Part shown: positions 24,911-34,586 of the stretch, one piece after another
Numbering within the stretch: the first letter of the stretch is position 1
Layout: the number at the start of each line of letters is the position of its first letter
Assembly: GCF_014127105.1 (NCBI RefSeq)
Contig: NZ_CP059902.1
Location: 124,001-188,000, forward strand
DNA length: 64,000 nt
DNA from: Devosia sp. MC521
GTDB taxonomy: Bacteria; Pseudomonadota; Alphaproteobacteria; Rhizobiales; Devosiaceae
Direction: 5' to 3'
Program-made: the position numbers and the translations under genes
Notes under the pieces: model-generated
Database searches by the model: none
Seen by the model: the letters and a program-made list of their open reading frames with translations, nothing else
What the model was told of the DNA's origin: nothing

Positions 24911-25945
24911 TTATAGAGAGACCTTCGCACCTGCTTTCCCTGAAGCGATCAGAGCATCGATCAGCCGATGGACGTGCAGCGCGCTATGGCCGGTTGAAAC
25001 CGGCTGACGATCCTCCAAAATAGCATCGGCGAAATCGGCGATCTGCGCCGCATGCCAATCAAATGGGAAAGCCATCGGGTCGGCGCCTCCGCCGCTGACC
25101 GCCGGTTCGCCCACACTCTCCACGCGTCCATCATGATAGGAGAGTGTCAGAGTGCCGCCAGAGAGCGTCGCTGTCGCCTTATCAAAGGCCAGCGTTAGGC
25201 TTTCCGCCCCGCCGGGATAACAGGCCGTGGTGGCCATGAGCGAGCCCCCAGCGCCACTTTCAAATTCTAGCCCAGCGCTGACAAAATCCTCGGTCTCCAT
25301 GGTGTGGATTCCCGTCGTCGCGACAAGCGCATTCACCGACTTCACCGGCCCCGTCAGACTGAGCATTAGATCCAGCGCATGAATGGCCTGCGTGATCAGC
25401 ACGCCCCCGCCATCCTGCGCAAAAGTCCCGCGCCCCGGCTTGTCGTAATACCCTTCTTGTGGCCGCCACCACGGCACGGTCAGATGCACCATCTGCAGCC
25501 TGCCCAATTCGCCGCTTTTGACCTTTGACGTTAGCGCCTTGGAGGCCGCGCGGAACCGGTGCTGGAAGATGATCCCCAGTTTTACCCCAGCCGCGTCCGC
25601 CAGCGCGACGATTTCCTCTGCCGCCGCCAGCGTCCGCTCAATCGGCTTTTCGCTCAGGATATGCTTGCCTGCCTTGGCCGCCTTCTCGACAATCTCCAAC
25701 CGCGCATTGGGTGTTGTTACGAGCAACACGGCATCCACCCGTGGATCAGCAATCAACGCATCCAAATCTGTCGCTGCGGGCAGGGCATAGCTGTCGCAGA
25801 ATTCTTTGAGCTGCGCCTGATCGCGCCGGTAAACGCCAACAACGTCAATCTTGTCTTTAAGAGAGTTGAGCGCCAGCGCGTGTGGTTTGGCCCCCATGCC
25901 AGCCCCAATCAGCGCAAGACCAATTTTCCTCTGTTCATCCGCCAT
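24911..25945 (-). CDS. Gfo/Idh/MocA-family oxidoreductase
   Basis: 344 residues. The N-terminal Rossmann motif GAGMGAKPHA (about 14-23), LSEKPIERT (about 96-104, the lysine of the conserved EKP), and the C-terminal sheet with QDGGGVLITQAIHALDL (His of the substrate site) are family hallmarks. Members oxidise or reduce sugars, inositols or sugar acids with NAD(P). The substrate cannot be told. It ends at the shared dpp terminator and is divergent from the SIMPL gene, with an 81-base gap. Confidence 0.9.
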   Translation of the reverse strand: MADEQRKIGLALIGAGMGAKPHALALNSLKDKIDVVGVYRRDQAQLKEFCDSYALPAATDLDALIADPRVDAVLLVTTPNARLEIVEKAAKAGKHILSEKPIERTLAAAEEIVALADAAGVKLGIIFQHRFRAASKALTSKVKSGELGRLQMVHLTVPWWRPQEGYYDKPGRGTFAQDGGGVLITQAIHALDLMLSLTGPVKSVNALVATTGIHTMETEDFVSAGLEFESGAGGSLMATTACYPGGAESLTLAFDKATATLSGGTLTLSYHDGRVESVGEPAVSGGGADPMAFPFDWHAAQIADFADAILEDRQPVSTGHSALHVHRLIDALIASGKAGAKVSL

Positions 25946-26026
25946 TCAGGGCACTCCTTCTATCCCTTAGTTGCGCCATGTTCGCGGCGCAATCTGCCAT
26001 ACCACTTTGCTCGCAGGGGGATTAGC

Positions 26027-26752
26027 ATGAATTTCGGAATTGTCTTGGGTGCAGTTGTCCTCGCCGCTGGCATCGCTGGGGCAGGCTACCTCGTTGGCGA
26101 TAGCCTCATCACCAGCAAACAGCCTTTGCGGACGGTGACTGTGAAGGGGCTTTCGGAACGCGCCGTCGAAGCCAACCTTGGCTTCTGGCCCATTCGTTTC
26201 GTCGCCACCGGCGCAACGCTCGAACAGGCCCGCACCAGCCTCGAAACATCGGAAACAGCGGTCAATCGCTTCCTCGAAGAGCGAGGCTTTGCCGCGGAAG
26301 AAATTCAGGTCCAGAACGTTCTCGTTGAGGATCGCGCTGCGGGCTATAACGCCGGCTCCATTCAGGATGAATACCGCTTCGTTCTGACCGAAGATCTGCT
26401 CGTCACCACGGATAAGGTGCAAGATCTTGCCGCCGCCTCCCGCGAGGTCGCTGATCTCTTGCGTCAGGGCGTGGTGTTCTCCGCCGACGCCTATAGCGCC
26501 GGGGCGAGCTTTGTCTTTACCGGCATCAATGACCTCAAGAGTGAAATGCTCACCGAGGCCACACAGCGCGCCAAAGACACAGCGGCCCAATTCGCCACCG
26601 AATCCGGCGCCAATGTCGGCACGATCCAAAGCGCCAATCAGGGTGTGTTTGAGATCCTGCCTGCGGTCGAAATCCCCAACGACCGTCCGGAAAAGCAGAT
26701 TGATAAGAAGGTTCGCGTGGTGACAACCATCACCTATTCGCTGGTCAATTAA
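26027..26752 (+). CDS. SIMPL-domain (DUF541) envelope protein
   Basis: 241 residues from the ATG at 26027, six bases after GGGGG. An uncleaved signal anchor or signal peptide (NFGIVLGAVVLAAGIAGAGYLV) is followed by the SIMPL domain: RTVTVKGLSERAVEANLGFW, LGF-type strands, and the C-terminal VRVVTTITYSLVN. SIMPL proteins are periplasmic or membrane-anchored; functions range from oxidative-stress protection to unknown. Its stop overlaps the converging ptsH stop by four bases. Confidence 0.85.
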   Translation: MNFGIVLGAVVLAAGIAGAGYLVGDSLITSKQPLRTVTVKGLSERAVEANLGFWPIRFVATGATLEQARTSLETSETAVNRFLEERGFAAEEIQVQNVLVEDRAAGYNAGSIQDEYRFVLTEDLLVTTDKVQDLAAASREVADLLRQGVVFSADAYSAGASFVFTGINDLKSEMLTEATQRAKDTAAQFATESGANVGTIQSANQGVFEILPAVEIPNDRPEKQIDKKVRVVTTITYSLVN

Positions 26753-27063
26753 GCCTGCGACGCGCCTTCCACGTCCTCATCGAAGCCATTGTTGACCAGC
26801 TCGACAATGGCTTCGAGTGCTTCGCGCGCCTGCTTGCCGGTGGCCTGCACCAAAATATTCGAGCCCGGTCCAGCCCCCAACATCATCAGGCCCATAATGG
26901 AATCGCCCGCAACTGAAGTGCCGTCTTTAATGACGGTGATGGTCGCGTCAAAGCATTCCGCTGTCCGCACGAAGCGTGCGGAAGCCCGCGCGTGTAACCC
27001 TTTAAGGTTCACGATGGTCAGTTGTTGCGCCAGCGCTCTGCCAGCACCACCAGTTCCGTCCAT
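26749..27063 (-). CDS. ptsH: Phosphocarrier protein HPr
   Basis: 104 residues. The active-site histidine is H24 in LKGLHARASARFV, and the HprK target serine is S55 in GDSIMGLMML. It receives phosphate from enzyme I (not in the window) and passes it to the EIIA encoded immediately upstream (three-base gap). In Hyphomicrobiales this incomplete PTS has no sugar permease and serves regulation of carbon and nitrogen state together with HprK and ChvGI. The N-terminus carries a glycine-rich extension of about 10 residues. Confidence 0.93.
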   Translation of the reverse strand: MDGTGGAGRALAQQLTIVNLKGLHARASARFVRTAECFDATITVIKDGTSVAGDSIMGLMMLGAGPGSNILVQATGKQAREALEAIVELVNNGFDEDVEGASQA

Positions 27064-27066
27064 AGA

Positions 27067-27468
27067 TTAGGATCCGCCGAGGATTGAGTTTGCGACGGTA
27101 ATATACTTACGGCCCGCTTCCTGCGCTAGAGCCACCGCTTCTGCGACAGGCAAATCGCCCCGCACGCGGCCCAGCTTCACCAGCATGGGCAGGTTAACCC
27201 CCGCGATCACTTCCACTTGGCGCGTCTGCATCACAGAGATCGCCAGATTGGACGGCGTGCCGCCAAACATGTCGGTGAGAATGATGACGCCTGCGCCGGT
27301 GTCGGCGCGGTCGATGGCAGAAAGAATGTCCTCGCGCCGGGTTTCAGCGTTGTCTTCAGGACCAATCGCTATCGTTTCGATATATTCCTGCGGACCAACA
27401 ACATGCTCCATGGCCAACTTAAATTCGTCAGCCAGTGCCCCGTGGGTCACCAGAACCAAACCAATCAT
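27067..27468 (-). CDS. PTS EIIA, mannose-family (regulatory)
   Basis: 133 residues from the ATG at 27468, preceded by GGGGA. MIGLVLVTHGALADEF puts the phosphorylated histidine at H9, and ILTDMFGGTPSNLA is the mannose-class EIIA signature. No EIIB, EIIC or EIID follows, so it is a signalling component, comparable to the ManX/EIIA-Man of rhizobia and Brucella. It is separated from hprK by 148 bases that contain a 7-base inverted repeat (27536-27552). Confidence 0.92.
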   Translation of the reverse strand: MIGLVLVTHGALADEFKLAMEHVVGPQEYIETIAIGPEDNAETRREDILSAIDRADTGAGVIILTDMFGGTPSNLAISVMQTRQVEVIAGVNLPMLVKLGRVRGDLPVAEAVALAQEAGRKYITVANSILGGS

Positions 27469-27535
27469 AGACAATCCCCAGTCGGCGGCTGCTCGCGTGA
27501 TGACCTGCGAGACATCGCTTCTGCCCCTTGGCCGA

Positions 27536-27552
27536 ACCGATCCAAGATCGGT
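27536..27552. repeat. Inverted repeat in the hprK-EIIA gap
   Basis: ACCGATC, CAA, GATCGGT, 68 bases upstream of the EIIA start. It could be an operator or processing hairpin; no T-run. Confidence 0.45.
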
Positions 27553-27616
27553 CGAATAAGAGCCCGCAGTCTTGCCCTCGCACACCCTAGTTGCAAGGGA
27601 AATATTATGAGGCTTG

Positions 27617-28075
27617 TTACACCTTAGCGCTTGCGCGAAGCGCTTCGAGCACCAGAAGCTCTTGGTGGCCAAGACTAATCTGATTGGCCGTCGGCACTGG
27701 CGCGCGCGGGAATTGATAGCCCGCAAGCTCCGTCACCAGCTCATCTTCCTCCACCATGCGGATCAATTCCGGCACAAGGTCGATAATCACAGTGAGTCGC
27801 GCCCGTTCCGCATGGGGGCGCTGAACAATGCCCCGCCCGCGCAATTCAATAAGGCCTGCCAAGCTTTTGGGTGCCAGCATGATAAGGCCGTTGCCGTCGT
27901 CGCTGATATCAATCCGATCGTCAGCAACCAGACGCGCCTCAAGCCCACGACCGTCGAAGCGTTCGAGCAGAGCGAGCGCGAGTACCGATTTGCCAGCACC
28001 AGATGGACCGCGCAGCAGGACGCCTGCGCCATCGAGAATCAAACCGGTGCCGTGGATATTGAGTGCTGTCGTCAT
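27617..28075 (-). CDS. hprK: HPr kinase/phosphorylase, short alphaproteobacterial form
   Basis: 152 residues with P-loop RGPSGAGKS (22-30) and the downstream LVADDRIDI segment. It consists of only the catalytic C-terminal domain; the N-terminal domain of Firmicutes HprK is absent, as is normal in alphaproteobacteria. It phosphorylates and dephosphorylates HPr at the serine. It lies between chvG (nine-base gap) and the PTS genes, the conserved chvI-chvG-hprK-EIIA-HPr order of the group. Confidence 0.93.
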   Translation of the reverse strand: MTTALNIHGTGLILDGAGVLLRGPSGAGKSVLALALLERFDGRGLEARLVADDRIDISDDGNGLIMLAPKSLAGLIELRGRGIVQRPHAERARLTVIIDLVPELIRMVEEDELVTELAGYQFPRAPVPTANQISLGHQELLVLEALRASAKV

Positions 28076-28084
28076 GCCCCCAAT

Positions 28085-29905
28085 CTACTTTTTGGCGCGC
28101 GGTAACACAATGGTGAACACAGCCCCGGAACGATCGGTCCGGTTATGGGCCTTAATCGTCCCCTTATGGGCGTCGACAATTTGTTTCGATATCGAAAGCC
28201 CGAGGCCCGAGTGATTGCCAAAGCTCTCGGTTTCCGGTCTGTCGGTATAGAACCGCTGGAAAATCCGAGTGACGTCGCCGGTGATCCCCGGTCCCTCATC
28301 GCTCACCGTAATGGTGATCTCGTCCGCATCGGTGCTCACCGCGACGGTCACTGTGCCGTCCTTAGGCGAGAACGACACCGCATTATCGATGAGATTGGCG
28401 AAGACCTGCGCTAGGCGGCTTTCATGGCCGCTGATCGTGGTGGTGCCGCGCCCGGTGCGCTTGCCCAGCACAACATTAACATCGCGTCCCGCCGCCATGT
28501 CCCGCTGTATAGCCACCATGGCTGTCGCCAATTGCTCGACGTCGACCAGTTCCACGCTTTCGCGCGCCAGTTCAGCGTCGAGGCGGCTGGCACTCGAAAT
28601 ATCGGTAATGAGACGATCAAGACGCCGAATGTCGTGTTGAATAATCTCGTTAAGGCGCTGCTTGTCTTCCTCGCGCTTGGCCAGCGGCAAGGTCTCAACC
28701 GCCGAACGAAGCGAGGTGAGCGGGTTTTTAAGCTCATGCGCCACGTCCGCTGCAAAGCGCTCAATCGCCTCAATACGGTTGTAGAGTGCGTCCGTCATCC
28801 GGCGCAGCGCATAGGACAAGTGCCCGATCTCGTCCGGACGTTCGCTGAAATCGGGGATTTCCGCGCGCGCGTCACCAGCAGTTTGCACGCGTTCTGCAGC
28901 GGCCGCGAGGCGACGCATTGGTCCTGCAATGGTCCCGGCGAGCAATAACGAAAGGACGATTTGAACGCCCGCCGCAATCCCTGCGATCCGCAAGAGGCTC
29001 CACCGCTCCTGCGCCACCACAGAGTCGATATCGCCCGGCGCGGTCGAGAGCAGAATAGCGCCCACATAGGCGCGCATGCGCTGCACTGGCACTGCCACCG
29101 AAACGACGAGTTGATTGTGAGCGTCTACACGTACGAAATCGGCCGGCGCGCCGAGCAGCGCCGAGGCGACCTCGGGATAGCGCTGCCCTTCATCTGCACC
29201 ATATTCTTGGTAAGTCGGGTAATTGTCGCCCGGCGACCAGTTGAGCAGCGCATTCCACCAGCTGAGGAGGAAGAACTCCTCGTGGCTCTCGGTGCTGATC
29301 GAGGGGCGCAGGACTTCGCCCTTGGTATAGATATTGTCGCTGTCGAGAATGAGCAGGCCCTGCTGATCATAGATGCGCGCGCGCGTGCGCGTCGGCATGA
29401 TCAGATTGCGCAGCACCGGTGCGATCCGTTGCGGATCAATCGGGAATTCCAGCGAAGGGTCATAATAGGAGAGGGGGGAGACATTGCCCGCCTGACTGTC
29501 GAGCAGACGGTCAGGATTGATCTGAATGATGTCGCTATCCACCGTCGCCGATGAGGCGATGGCGGCAGAGATGATTTCCCCCTGCACGCGCAGCGATTGC
29601 ACGCGCGCGTCGATCAGCCCGGCGCGCCATTGGTTGAGATACAAAATCCCCACCACCAGCACCAGCAGCCCCGCCATGTTCAGCACGACAATGCGGCGTG
29701 TCAGGCTCGAGAAGATCGTGAGATCGAGAAAACGCTGAATACCGCTGATCAGCTTGATCAGCGGCACAAAGATCATGCGCCAACCCTTGTTCGATGAGCG
29801 CTTAGAGCTCTCAACATGGTCAGGGTTTGCGACGTTCGGTTCTGAAAGGGGCCCCTCGCTCGACACAGAGGTCTTATTGCTCCTTGAAGCGATAGCCGAC
29901 GCCAT
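28085..29905 (-). CDS. chvG: Sensor histidine kinase ChvG (ExoS)
   Basis: 606 residues: cytoplasmic N-terminus (1-70), membrane helix ([19 protein letters not shown], about 71-89), a periplasmic domain of about 210 residues, a second helix ([18 protein letters not shown]), HAMP, phosphoacceptor H390 in [13 protein letters not shown]-box [12 protein letters not shown] and G-box [15 protein letters not shown]. ChvG with ChvI senses acid or envelope stress and controls exopolysaccharide, motility and virulence or symbiosis genes in rhizobia. The first start overlaps chvI by 32 bases and has a weak ribosome site; an ATG at 29776, after AAGGG, would remove 43 residues while keeping both helices. 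Confidence 0.94.
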   Translation of the reverse strand: MASAIASRSNKTSVSSEGPLSEPNVANPDHVESSKRSSNKGWRMIFVPLIKLISGIQRFLDLTIFSSLTRRIVVLNMAGLLVLVVGILYLNQWRAGLIDARVQSLRVQGEIISAAIASSATVDSDIIQINPDRLLDSQAGNVSPLSYYDPSLEFPIDPQRIAPVLRNLIMPTRTRARIYDQQGLLILDSDNIYTKGEVLRPSISTESHEEFFLLSWWNALLNWSPGDNYPTYQEYGADEGQRYPEVASALLGAPADFVRVDAHNQLVVSVAVPVQRMRAYVGAILLSTAPGDIDSVVAQERWSLLRIAGIAAGVQIVLSLLLAGTIAGPMRRLAAAAERVQTAGDARAEIPDFSERPDEIGHLSYALRRMTDALYNRIEAIERFAADVAHELKNPLTSLRSAVETLPLAKREEDKQRLNEIIQHDIRRLDRLITDISSASRLDAELARESVELVDVEQLATAMVAIQRDMAAGRDVNVVLGKRTGRGTTTISGHESRLAQVFANLIDNAVSFSPKDGTVTVAVSTDADEITITVSDEGPGITGDVTRIFQRFYTDRPETESFGNHSGLGLSISKQIVDAHKGTIKAHNRTDRSGAVFTIVLPRAKK

Positions 29906-30590
29906 AGAGCGTTTCGATCATCTCGAAATCATCGTCAGTAGCTTTGAACTTCTTGCGCAGACGTTTGATGTGGCTGTCGATGGTGCGGTCGTCGACATAG
30001 ACCTGATCATCGTAGGCAGCATCCATCAACGCATTACGCGACTTCACCACGCCGGGACGCAGCGCCAGCGCTTGCAAAATGAGGAATTCGGTCACGGTCA
30101 GCGTCACGCGCTGGCCCTTCCAGGTGCAGGTGTGGCGTTCTTCGTCCATCACCAGCGAGCCGCGCTCAATCAGTGCCTTGCTTGGTGTAGGTTCGCCACC
30201 GGCAACGCCAGGTGCGCCGGGCTCGCGCGGGGCCGAACGGCGCAGAATGGCTTTCACTCGTTCTACCAAGAGACGCTGGCTGAAGGGCTTGGTGATGAAG
30301 TCATCCGCACCCATCTTGAGGCCAAACAACTCGTCGATTTCCTCATCCTTGGAGGTGAGGAAGATCACCGGCACATCCGATTTCTGGCGCAGGCGGCGCA
30401 GCAGTTCCATGCCATCCATACGGGGCATTTTAATATCGAGAATCGCTAGATCAGGCTTGTCCGTGGTCAGGCCTTCAAGCCCGGACACGCCATCAGTGTA
30501 GGTCGCCACGGTGTAGCCTTCAGCCTCAAGCGTCAAAGACACCGAGGTCAGAATATTGCGGTCGTCGTCTACCAAGGCGATCTTGGGCAT
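29874..30590 (-). CDS. chvI: Response regulator ChvI
   Basis: 238 residues of the OmpR/PhoB class. Receiver: acidic DDD at 8-10, phosphoacceptor D52 in [17 protein letters not shown] and TKPFS. C-terminal winged helix with [20 protein letters not shown] and [20 protein letters not shown]. It partners ChvG. It is the first gene of chvI-chvG-hprK-EIIA-ptsH, divergent from pckA with a 243-base gap. ChvI (or ChvI-dependent control) is known to affect pckA in Agrobacterium-type bacteria; the shared promoter region here is compatible with that. Confidence 0.95.
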   Translation of the reverse strand: MPKIALVDDDRNILTSVSLTLEAEGYTVATYTDGVSGLEGLTTDKPDLAILDIKMPRMDGMELLRRLRQKSDVPVIFLTSKDEEIDELFGLKMGADDFITKPFSQRLLVERVKAILRRSAPREPGAPGVAGGEPTPSKALIERGSLVMDEERHTCTWKGQRVTLTVTEFLILQALALRPGVVKSRNALMDAAYDDQVYVDDRTIDSHIKRLRKKFKATDDDFEMIETLYGVGYRFKEQ

Positions 30591-30833
30591 GAGCTGCCTT
30601 TCTTCTCGTGGTGCAAGCGAGTCCGTAAACCCGAACTTTATCTACAACTGCCGTTGCAAGCGACAATTACGCATTAAATAAGGCGCATGACCGTCTAATA
30701 CCAGTGTTCTCCCGAAAACTTCCACTCTCCGACTTCCGTCGTACGACCCATTGCCCGATGGTTTGTGCCGGTCAGAAAGCCGTATTTTCCGCTCCAGACG
30801 GCACTCATCGGAGTGTCGGAAAGGAGACGAACA
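30591..30833. promoter_or_regulatory. Divergent promoter region chvI/pckA
   Basis: 243 bases containing both promoters. I see no clear palindrome; the pckA ribosome site AAGGAG (30821-30826) is strong. No gene. Confidence 0.45.
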
Positions 30834-32426
30834 ATGTCTGGCTTCGATCACGTCGCCCTGAGAGATGAACTTGTTACTTCTGCCGCTTCTGTCAGCGACA
30901 ATGCTATTGCGCCCCAGTTGGTCGCAGCATCTCTCGCCAACGGTTATGGCCGCTTGACCGCGCATGGCGCGCTGTCGGTGGAAACGGGCGCCTTTACCGG
31001 CCGTTCCCCAAAGGACAAGTTTATCGTTCGCGACGCGCTCACTGCCGACAGCGTTTGGTGGGATAACTCAGGCGCGCTATCGCCAGAGCATTTTGATGTG
31101 CTCTTGGGCGATGTGAAAGCCCATCTGGCCGGTCAGGACATGTTCCGTCAGGACCTGCTCGCTGGCGCCGATTCTGAACACCAATATGCCGTCACCGTGC
31201 TCACCCCGAGCGCTTGGCATGCCCTGTTCATTCGCAATCTGCTCATCCGTAAGGGTGAAGGTATTGCCGATGGCGACGCCGCAATGGCTGTCACCATCGT
31301 TCATGCGCCGAACTTCAAGGCCGATCCGGCCCGCCACGGTTCGCGCACCGATACTGTCATTGCCCTCGATATGAGCCGCAATCTCGTGGTCATCGCGGGC
31401 ACGCTCTACGCTGGCGAAATCAAGAAGAGCGTCTTCTCGCTGTTCAACTTCCACGCGCCTCGCCACAATGTTCTGCCGATGCACTGCTCGGCAAATCTTG
31501 GCCCTGAAGGCGAAGCAGCGCTGTTCTTTGGTCTCTCCGGCACCGGCAAGACCACGCTGTCGAACGACCCGAACCGTCCGCTCATTGGCGACGACGAGCA
31601 CGGTTGGTCCGATCGCGGCGTCTTCAATCTTGAAGGCGGCTGCTACGCCAAGACCGTAAAGCTCTCGGCCACGGCAGAGCCTGAAATTTACGCGGCAACG
31701 CGCGAATTCGGCACCGTGCTGGAAAACGTCATTCTCGATGATCAGCACGTTCCTGAATTCGACGATATCTCGCTGACCGAAAACACTCGTGCGGCCTATC
31801 CAATCCATGTCCTGCCATCACTGGCCAAGGGCAGTGTTGGTGGCACGCCAAAGACCGTCGTGTTCCTCACCGCCGACGCCTTTGGTGTTCTGCCGCCGCT
31901 CGCCAAGCTGACCCCCGAGCAGGCTGTCTACCACTTCCTGTCTGGCTACACCGCTAAGGTCGCTGGCACCGAGCGTGGCGTCACCGAACCACAGGCAACC
32001 TTCTCAGCCTGCTTCGGCGCGCCGTTCATGCCACTGCACCCAACCGTTTACGGCGAAATGCTGGCGGACCGTCTGCGTTCGAGCGGCGCTCAAGCGTGGC
32101 TGCTGAACACCGGCTGGACCGGCGGCGGCTACGGCACTGGCAAGCGTATCGACATTGCCTCGACCCGTTGTCTGCTCACTGCAGCGCTTGACGGCTCGCT
32201 CGATGATGTTGAGTTCCGTCTCGACCCAATGTTCGGCTTCGCGGTGCCAACCGCTCTCGAGGGCATCGACTCCAAGCTGCTCGACCCACGCCAGACCTGG
32301 GCCGACACCGACGCTTACGACACGCAGGCCACCAAGCTTGTGGCCTTGTTCCAGAAGAACTTTGAAAAGTTCGGTGCCGAAGCCGATGTCGGCGCTGGCC
32401 CCCAGATGGCCATGGCAGCTGAATAA
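30834..32426 (+). CDS. pckA: Phosphoenolpyruvate carboxykinase (ATP)
   Basis: 530 residues from the ATG at 30834, seven bases after AAGGAG. It converts oxaloacetate and ATP to PEP and CO2, the first step of gluconeogenesis. [11 protein letters not shown] (about 54-64), the kinase P-loop [11 protein letters not shown] (about 233-243), [21 protein letters not shown] (metal and nucleotide site) and [14 protein letters not shown] are all intact. Its position next to chvI is conserved in Hyphomicrobiales. It ends in a strong terminator. Confidence 0.96.
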   Translation: MSGFDHVALRDELVTSAASVSDNAIAPQLVAASLANGYGRLTAHGALSVETGAFTGRSPKDKFIVRDALTADSVWWDNSGALSPEHFDVLLGDVKAHLAGQDMFRQDLLAGADSEHQYAVTVLTPSAWHALFIRNLLIRKGEGIADGDAAMAVTIVHAPNFKADPARHGSRTDTVIALDMSRNLVVIAGTLYAGEIKKSVFSLFNFHAPRHNVLPMHCSANLGPEGEAALFFGLSGTGKTTLSNDPNRPLIGDDEHGWSDRGVFNLEGGCYAKTVKLSATAEPEIYAATREFGTVLENVILDDQHVPEFDDISLTENTRAAYPIHVLPSLAKGSVGGTPKTVVFLTADAFGVLPPLAKLTPEQAVYHFLSGYTAKVAGTERGVTEPQATFSACFGAPFMPLHPTVYGEMLADRLRSSGAQAWLLNTGWTGGGYGTGKRIDIASTRCLLTAALDGSLDDVEFRLDPMFGFAVPTALEGIDSKLLDPRQTWADTDAYDTQATKLVALFQKNFEKFGAEADVGAGPQMAMAAE

Positions 32427-32447
32427 GCGTCACCAGTCACAGAATAT

Positions 32448-32476
32448 AAAAAGGGCGCCCCGTGCGCCCTTTTTTA
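32448..32476 (+). terminator. Rho-independent terminator of pckA
   Basis: AAAAAGGGCGC, loop CCCGT.., GCGCCC then TTTTTTATT. Confidence 0.92.
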
Positions 32477-32519
32477 TTGTCTGGGTTTTGACGCATGCCC
32501 AAAAACCGACACCCTCTTT

Positions 32520-32542
32520 ACCTCTCCCTTAGGGGGAGAGGT
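32520..32542. repeat. Intergenic palindrome (ACCTCTCCCTTAGGGGGAGAGG type)
   Basis: CCTCTCCC ... GGGGAGAGG forms a hairpin. It belongs to the same loose family as the two longer copies at 32588 and 33539 (pyrimidine-rich arm, CTT(A/G)AG centre, purine-rich arm). Confidence 0.6.
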
Positions 32543-32587
32543 CGACCGCAGGCCGGGTGAGGGGGCCTTTTTACTTCCACCGACCAA

Positions 32588-32627
32588 ATCCCTCCACAAC
32601 ACCGCTCTACCTCCCTCCCCTTGAGGG
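32588..32627. repeat. Interspersed repeat copy 1, interrupted by the IS
   Basis: Starts ATCCCTCCACAACACCGCTC and continues to the IS boundary; the rest (CCTTGAGGGGGAGGGA) resumes at 33415. It matches copy 2 at 33539 base for base except one C/T. The last nine bases are the target-site duplication. Confidence 0.8.
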
Positions 32628-33414
32628 GGGACTGTTCATTTGGGACTCCTTATGAGGTGTCTGTTGAAGAACAGATTGAGCGTAATCTCGAGCATCTGCA
32701 CTGTTTTGGAGACGCGCTTTGTCCGCCGATTGAACCGCGCAAGATTGTCCCTGATTGAGGAATTGGAGGACTCAATCAGGTGGGTTTGCGCCTTTGTTTC
32801 CAGATGTGGCACGGTCACGCCATTGCGCTTGAAAGCGAGTGCGTAACAAGAGTTGGCATCGGTAAAGATGGCCCCGATCTCACCCACAGCCTGAAGGGCC
32901 AAGCGATAGGCCGTGATCGCACTTTCTACGCCTTTGTCACCGATGTGGTGGGCAACAACGCGGCGCTGTCTTCGGCTATAAACGGTCCAGATAACCGCTC
33001 GCTGCTGTTTTTTTGGACGTAGGTATAGATCTCGTCCATCTCAATAATATCGGGCCCGCTCGCTGGCGTACCGCGCTGAGCCGCAATCCGCTCTTGCAAG
33101 ATGTCGTGCTCCTTGCGGATCCATTTAAGGACCGCGGCTGGGGAGGCCGAAAGGACGCGCCCAATGGCCCTAATGCCGGTGCCGTTGAGATACATCTGAA
33201 CGGCCTGCGCTTTTGTCTCAGCGCTGAATTTAGGGGCGCGATCAGTAAAGTACCGACCACACTGCTTACAGCTAAATCGCTGGTAACCCGCCTTGAGGCC
33301 GCGCTTGACCGTGGCAGTGCTAGAACAATCTGGACAATCCATCTCAAACCCTCCGGCAAATCACCCCCAAGCAGTCAAACTAGAATCCCAAATGAGCAAG
33401 TTGTAAACAGTCCC
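32628..33414 (-). mobile_element. IS1-family insertion sequence (about 787 bp)
   Basis: Left end GGGACTGTTCATTTGGGA and right end (read inward) GGGACTGTTTACAACTTG share the GGGACTGTT tip and, slightly offset, a CATTTGGGA block. Flanking CCTTGAGGG occurs at 32619-32627 and 33415-33423, a 9-base target duplication, usual for IS1. Exact ends are uncertain by one to three bases because the target itself is a G/C palindrome that extends the match. It carries one transposase gene with a frameshift signal. It interrupts repeat copy 1, so insertion was after the repeat had spread. Confidence 0.88.
32636..33342 (-). CDS. IS1-family transposase InsAB' (programmed -1 frameshift)
   Basis: Frame 1 (InsA) starts at 33342 with a zinc ribbon (CPDCSS, then CKQCGRYF at about 25-32) and a helix-turn-helix (GTGIRAIGRVLSASPAAVLK) and would stop at 32926. 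At 33008-33014 the minus strand reads C CAA AAA AAC, i.e. the heptamer A AAA AAC used by IS1 for -1 shifting. Slipping there continues in the second frame (KKQQRAVIWTVYSRRQRRVV...) to a stop at 32636 inside the left end. The fused protein has the D-D-E set: MDEIYTYV, FTDANSCY and HLIESSNSSIRDN. With no other stop it appears intact and potentially active. Confidence 0.88.
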
Positions 33415-33538
33415 CCTTGAGGGGGAGGGATTGAGGGGGGGGATTGAACGCTGACTTTGGATGAAATCGCGCCGCCCAAAGCTCCACGCCTTCGCCCGCA
33501 CTGCACCCGAGCCCGAGCGCTCTCTCCCCTGAGCCACC

Positions 33539-33585
33539 ATCCCTCCACAACACCGCTCTACCTCCCTTCCCTTGAGGGGGAGGGA
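33539..33585. repeat. Interspersed repeat copy 2, uninterrupted
   Basis: About 47 bases, ATCCCTCCACAACACCGCTC onwards, with a CCCTTGAGGGGGAGGG palindromic end. It shows what copy 1 looked like before IS insertion. Between pckA and sleB; no gene lies in 33424-33695. Confidence 0.8.
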
Positions 33586-33645
33586 GGTGGGGTGATGGCT
33601 AGGCACCAGCACGCGCGTTTTGCCGAACAGCCCCACAAACCCCCA

Positions 33646-33669
33646 ACAAAAAAGGCGCTCAAGGCGCCT
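33646..33669 (-). terminator. Rho-independent terminator of the sleB-type gene
   Basis: On the minus strand AGGCGC, loop CTTGA, GCGCCT then TTTTTTG. Confidence 0.85.
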
Positions 33670-33695
33670 CTTTCAAATCCCAATTCTAACTCGCC

Positions 33696-34586
33696 TCAGT
33701 TTGGCGCGTAGAAAATATGGCTATCCACCGCTGCCACCTGATGGAAGGTGTTTGCCCAAGATGGGCGCACGGCAGTGGTGTGGTAGTAGAGTGTCTTGCC
33801 CGGAACCGCGCCGATCTCTTTGCCGATGGCAAATTTCTTATAGATGGTCTGGGCAAGATCCTGCGAGTTCGCCCATGCGCGGCGTTCGGTTGGGGTATCG
33901 TCACGACCATCGCAAGCGAAGGTGAACTGGCAACGATAAAGACCCTTGTTGGCGTTCTGATAGATCACGCCGCACAGCGAACCCGGGAACTTGCCCGAAC
34001 GCGCGCGGTTGACGATCACATTGGCCACAGCCTGCTGGCCGCTTGCGGTTTCGCCACGGGCTTCGTGGTAAATCGCCTGTGCGAGGCATTCGCGTTCCGC
34101 ATTGGCAGTCGCCAGACGCTTCTCGGTCGGCTGATAGCCATTTTCGAGATAGGACGCGAGGATGTCGCTCGAAACGGTGTTCTTGGACACTGGCACCGGA
34201 GCGGTAAAGCTCGCGATGGCCGAAAGCGCGGTGTGGGGCTCGCCGACAGAGCCGCGCGAAATATAGCCCATCAGCACGTCATCGGTCAGCTCAGCCTGTG
34301 GGCCAGCCAGTGTTACCGAAACGGAGCGCAGCTCTTGCTGGCGCTTGGCATAATTGGCAACGAGCGCTTCGGTCAGCGGCTGTTCACCCGGACGGATGTT
34401 CAGCGTCGCGCCCAGAGCGGGTTGCTGGCGCAGCTCGGTCAATGCTTCAGGAATGGCGTGCGGAAGGGTAACTGCGGTCTCGGCGCGGGCCGGCGAAAAG
34501 GTAACGAGCAAAGTGAGCGCAAAGGCGCCAACGGCGAGAGCGGCTGAAAACGCTCGGGTCGAATTTTGCTGCCAGCTTTTCTTCAA
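33696..34586 (-). CDS. Cell wall hydrolase, SleB family
   Basis: 296 residues with a Sec signal (residues 1-35, ending PARA-ET). The C-terminal half is a Hydrolase_2 (SleB) domain: AERECLAQAIYHEARGE (about 163-179, with the catalytic Glu), GQQAVANVIVNRARSGKFP, LCGVIYQNANKG and CQFTFACDG. The predicted role is lytic cleavage of peptidoglycan in the periplasm; in non-sporulating alphaproteobacteria such proteins serve wall remodelling. The N-terminal 130 residues have no domain I recognise. Transcribed alone, with its own terminator. Confidence 0.9.
   Translation of the reverse strand: MKKSWQQNSTRAFSAALAVGAFALTLLVTFSPARAETAVTLPHAIPEALTELRQQPALGATLNIRPGEQPLTEALVANYAKRQQELRSVSVTLAGPQAELTDDVLMGYISRGSVGEPHTALSAIASFTAPVPVSKNTVSSDILASYLENGYQPTEKRLATANAERECLAQAIYHEARGETASGQQAVANVIVNRARSGKFPGSLCGVIYQNANKGLYRCQFTFACDGRDDTPTERRAWANSQDLAQTIYKKFAIGKEIGAVPGKTLYYHTTAVRPSWANTFHQVAAVDSHIFYAPN

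Noticed and set aside
25559..26026. N-terminal extension of the SIMPL protein
   Set aside because: It lies opposite the Gfo/Idh/MocA gene, and the ATG at 26027 has a proper ribosome site followed by a signal sequence.
27469..27726. 86-residue N-terminal extension of the EIIA protein
   Set aside because: It overlaps hprK in another frame, while MIGLVLVTHG at 27468 is the standard start of the family.
33013..33420. Plus-strand frame opposite the IS1 transposase
   Set aside because: Fully antisense to the transposase, whose zinc ribbon and DDE residues are unambiguous.
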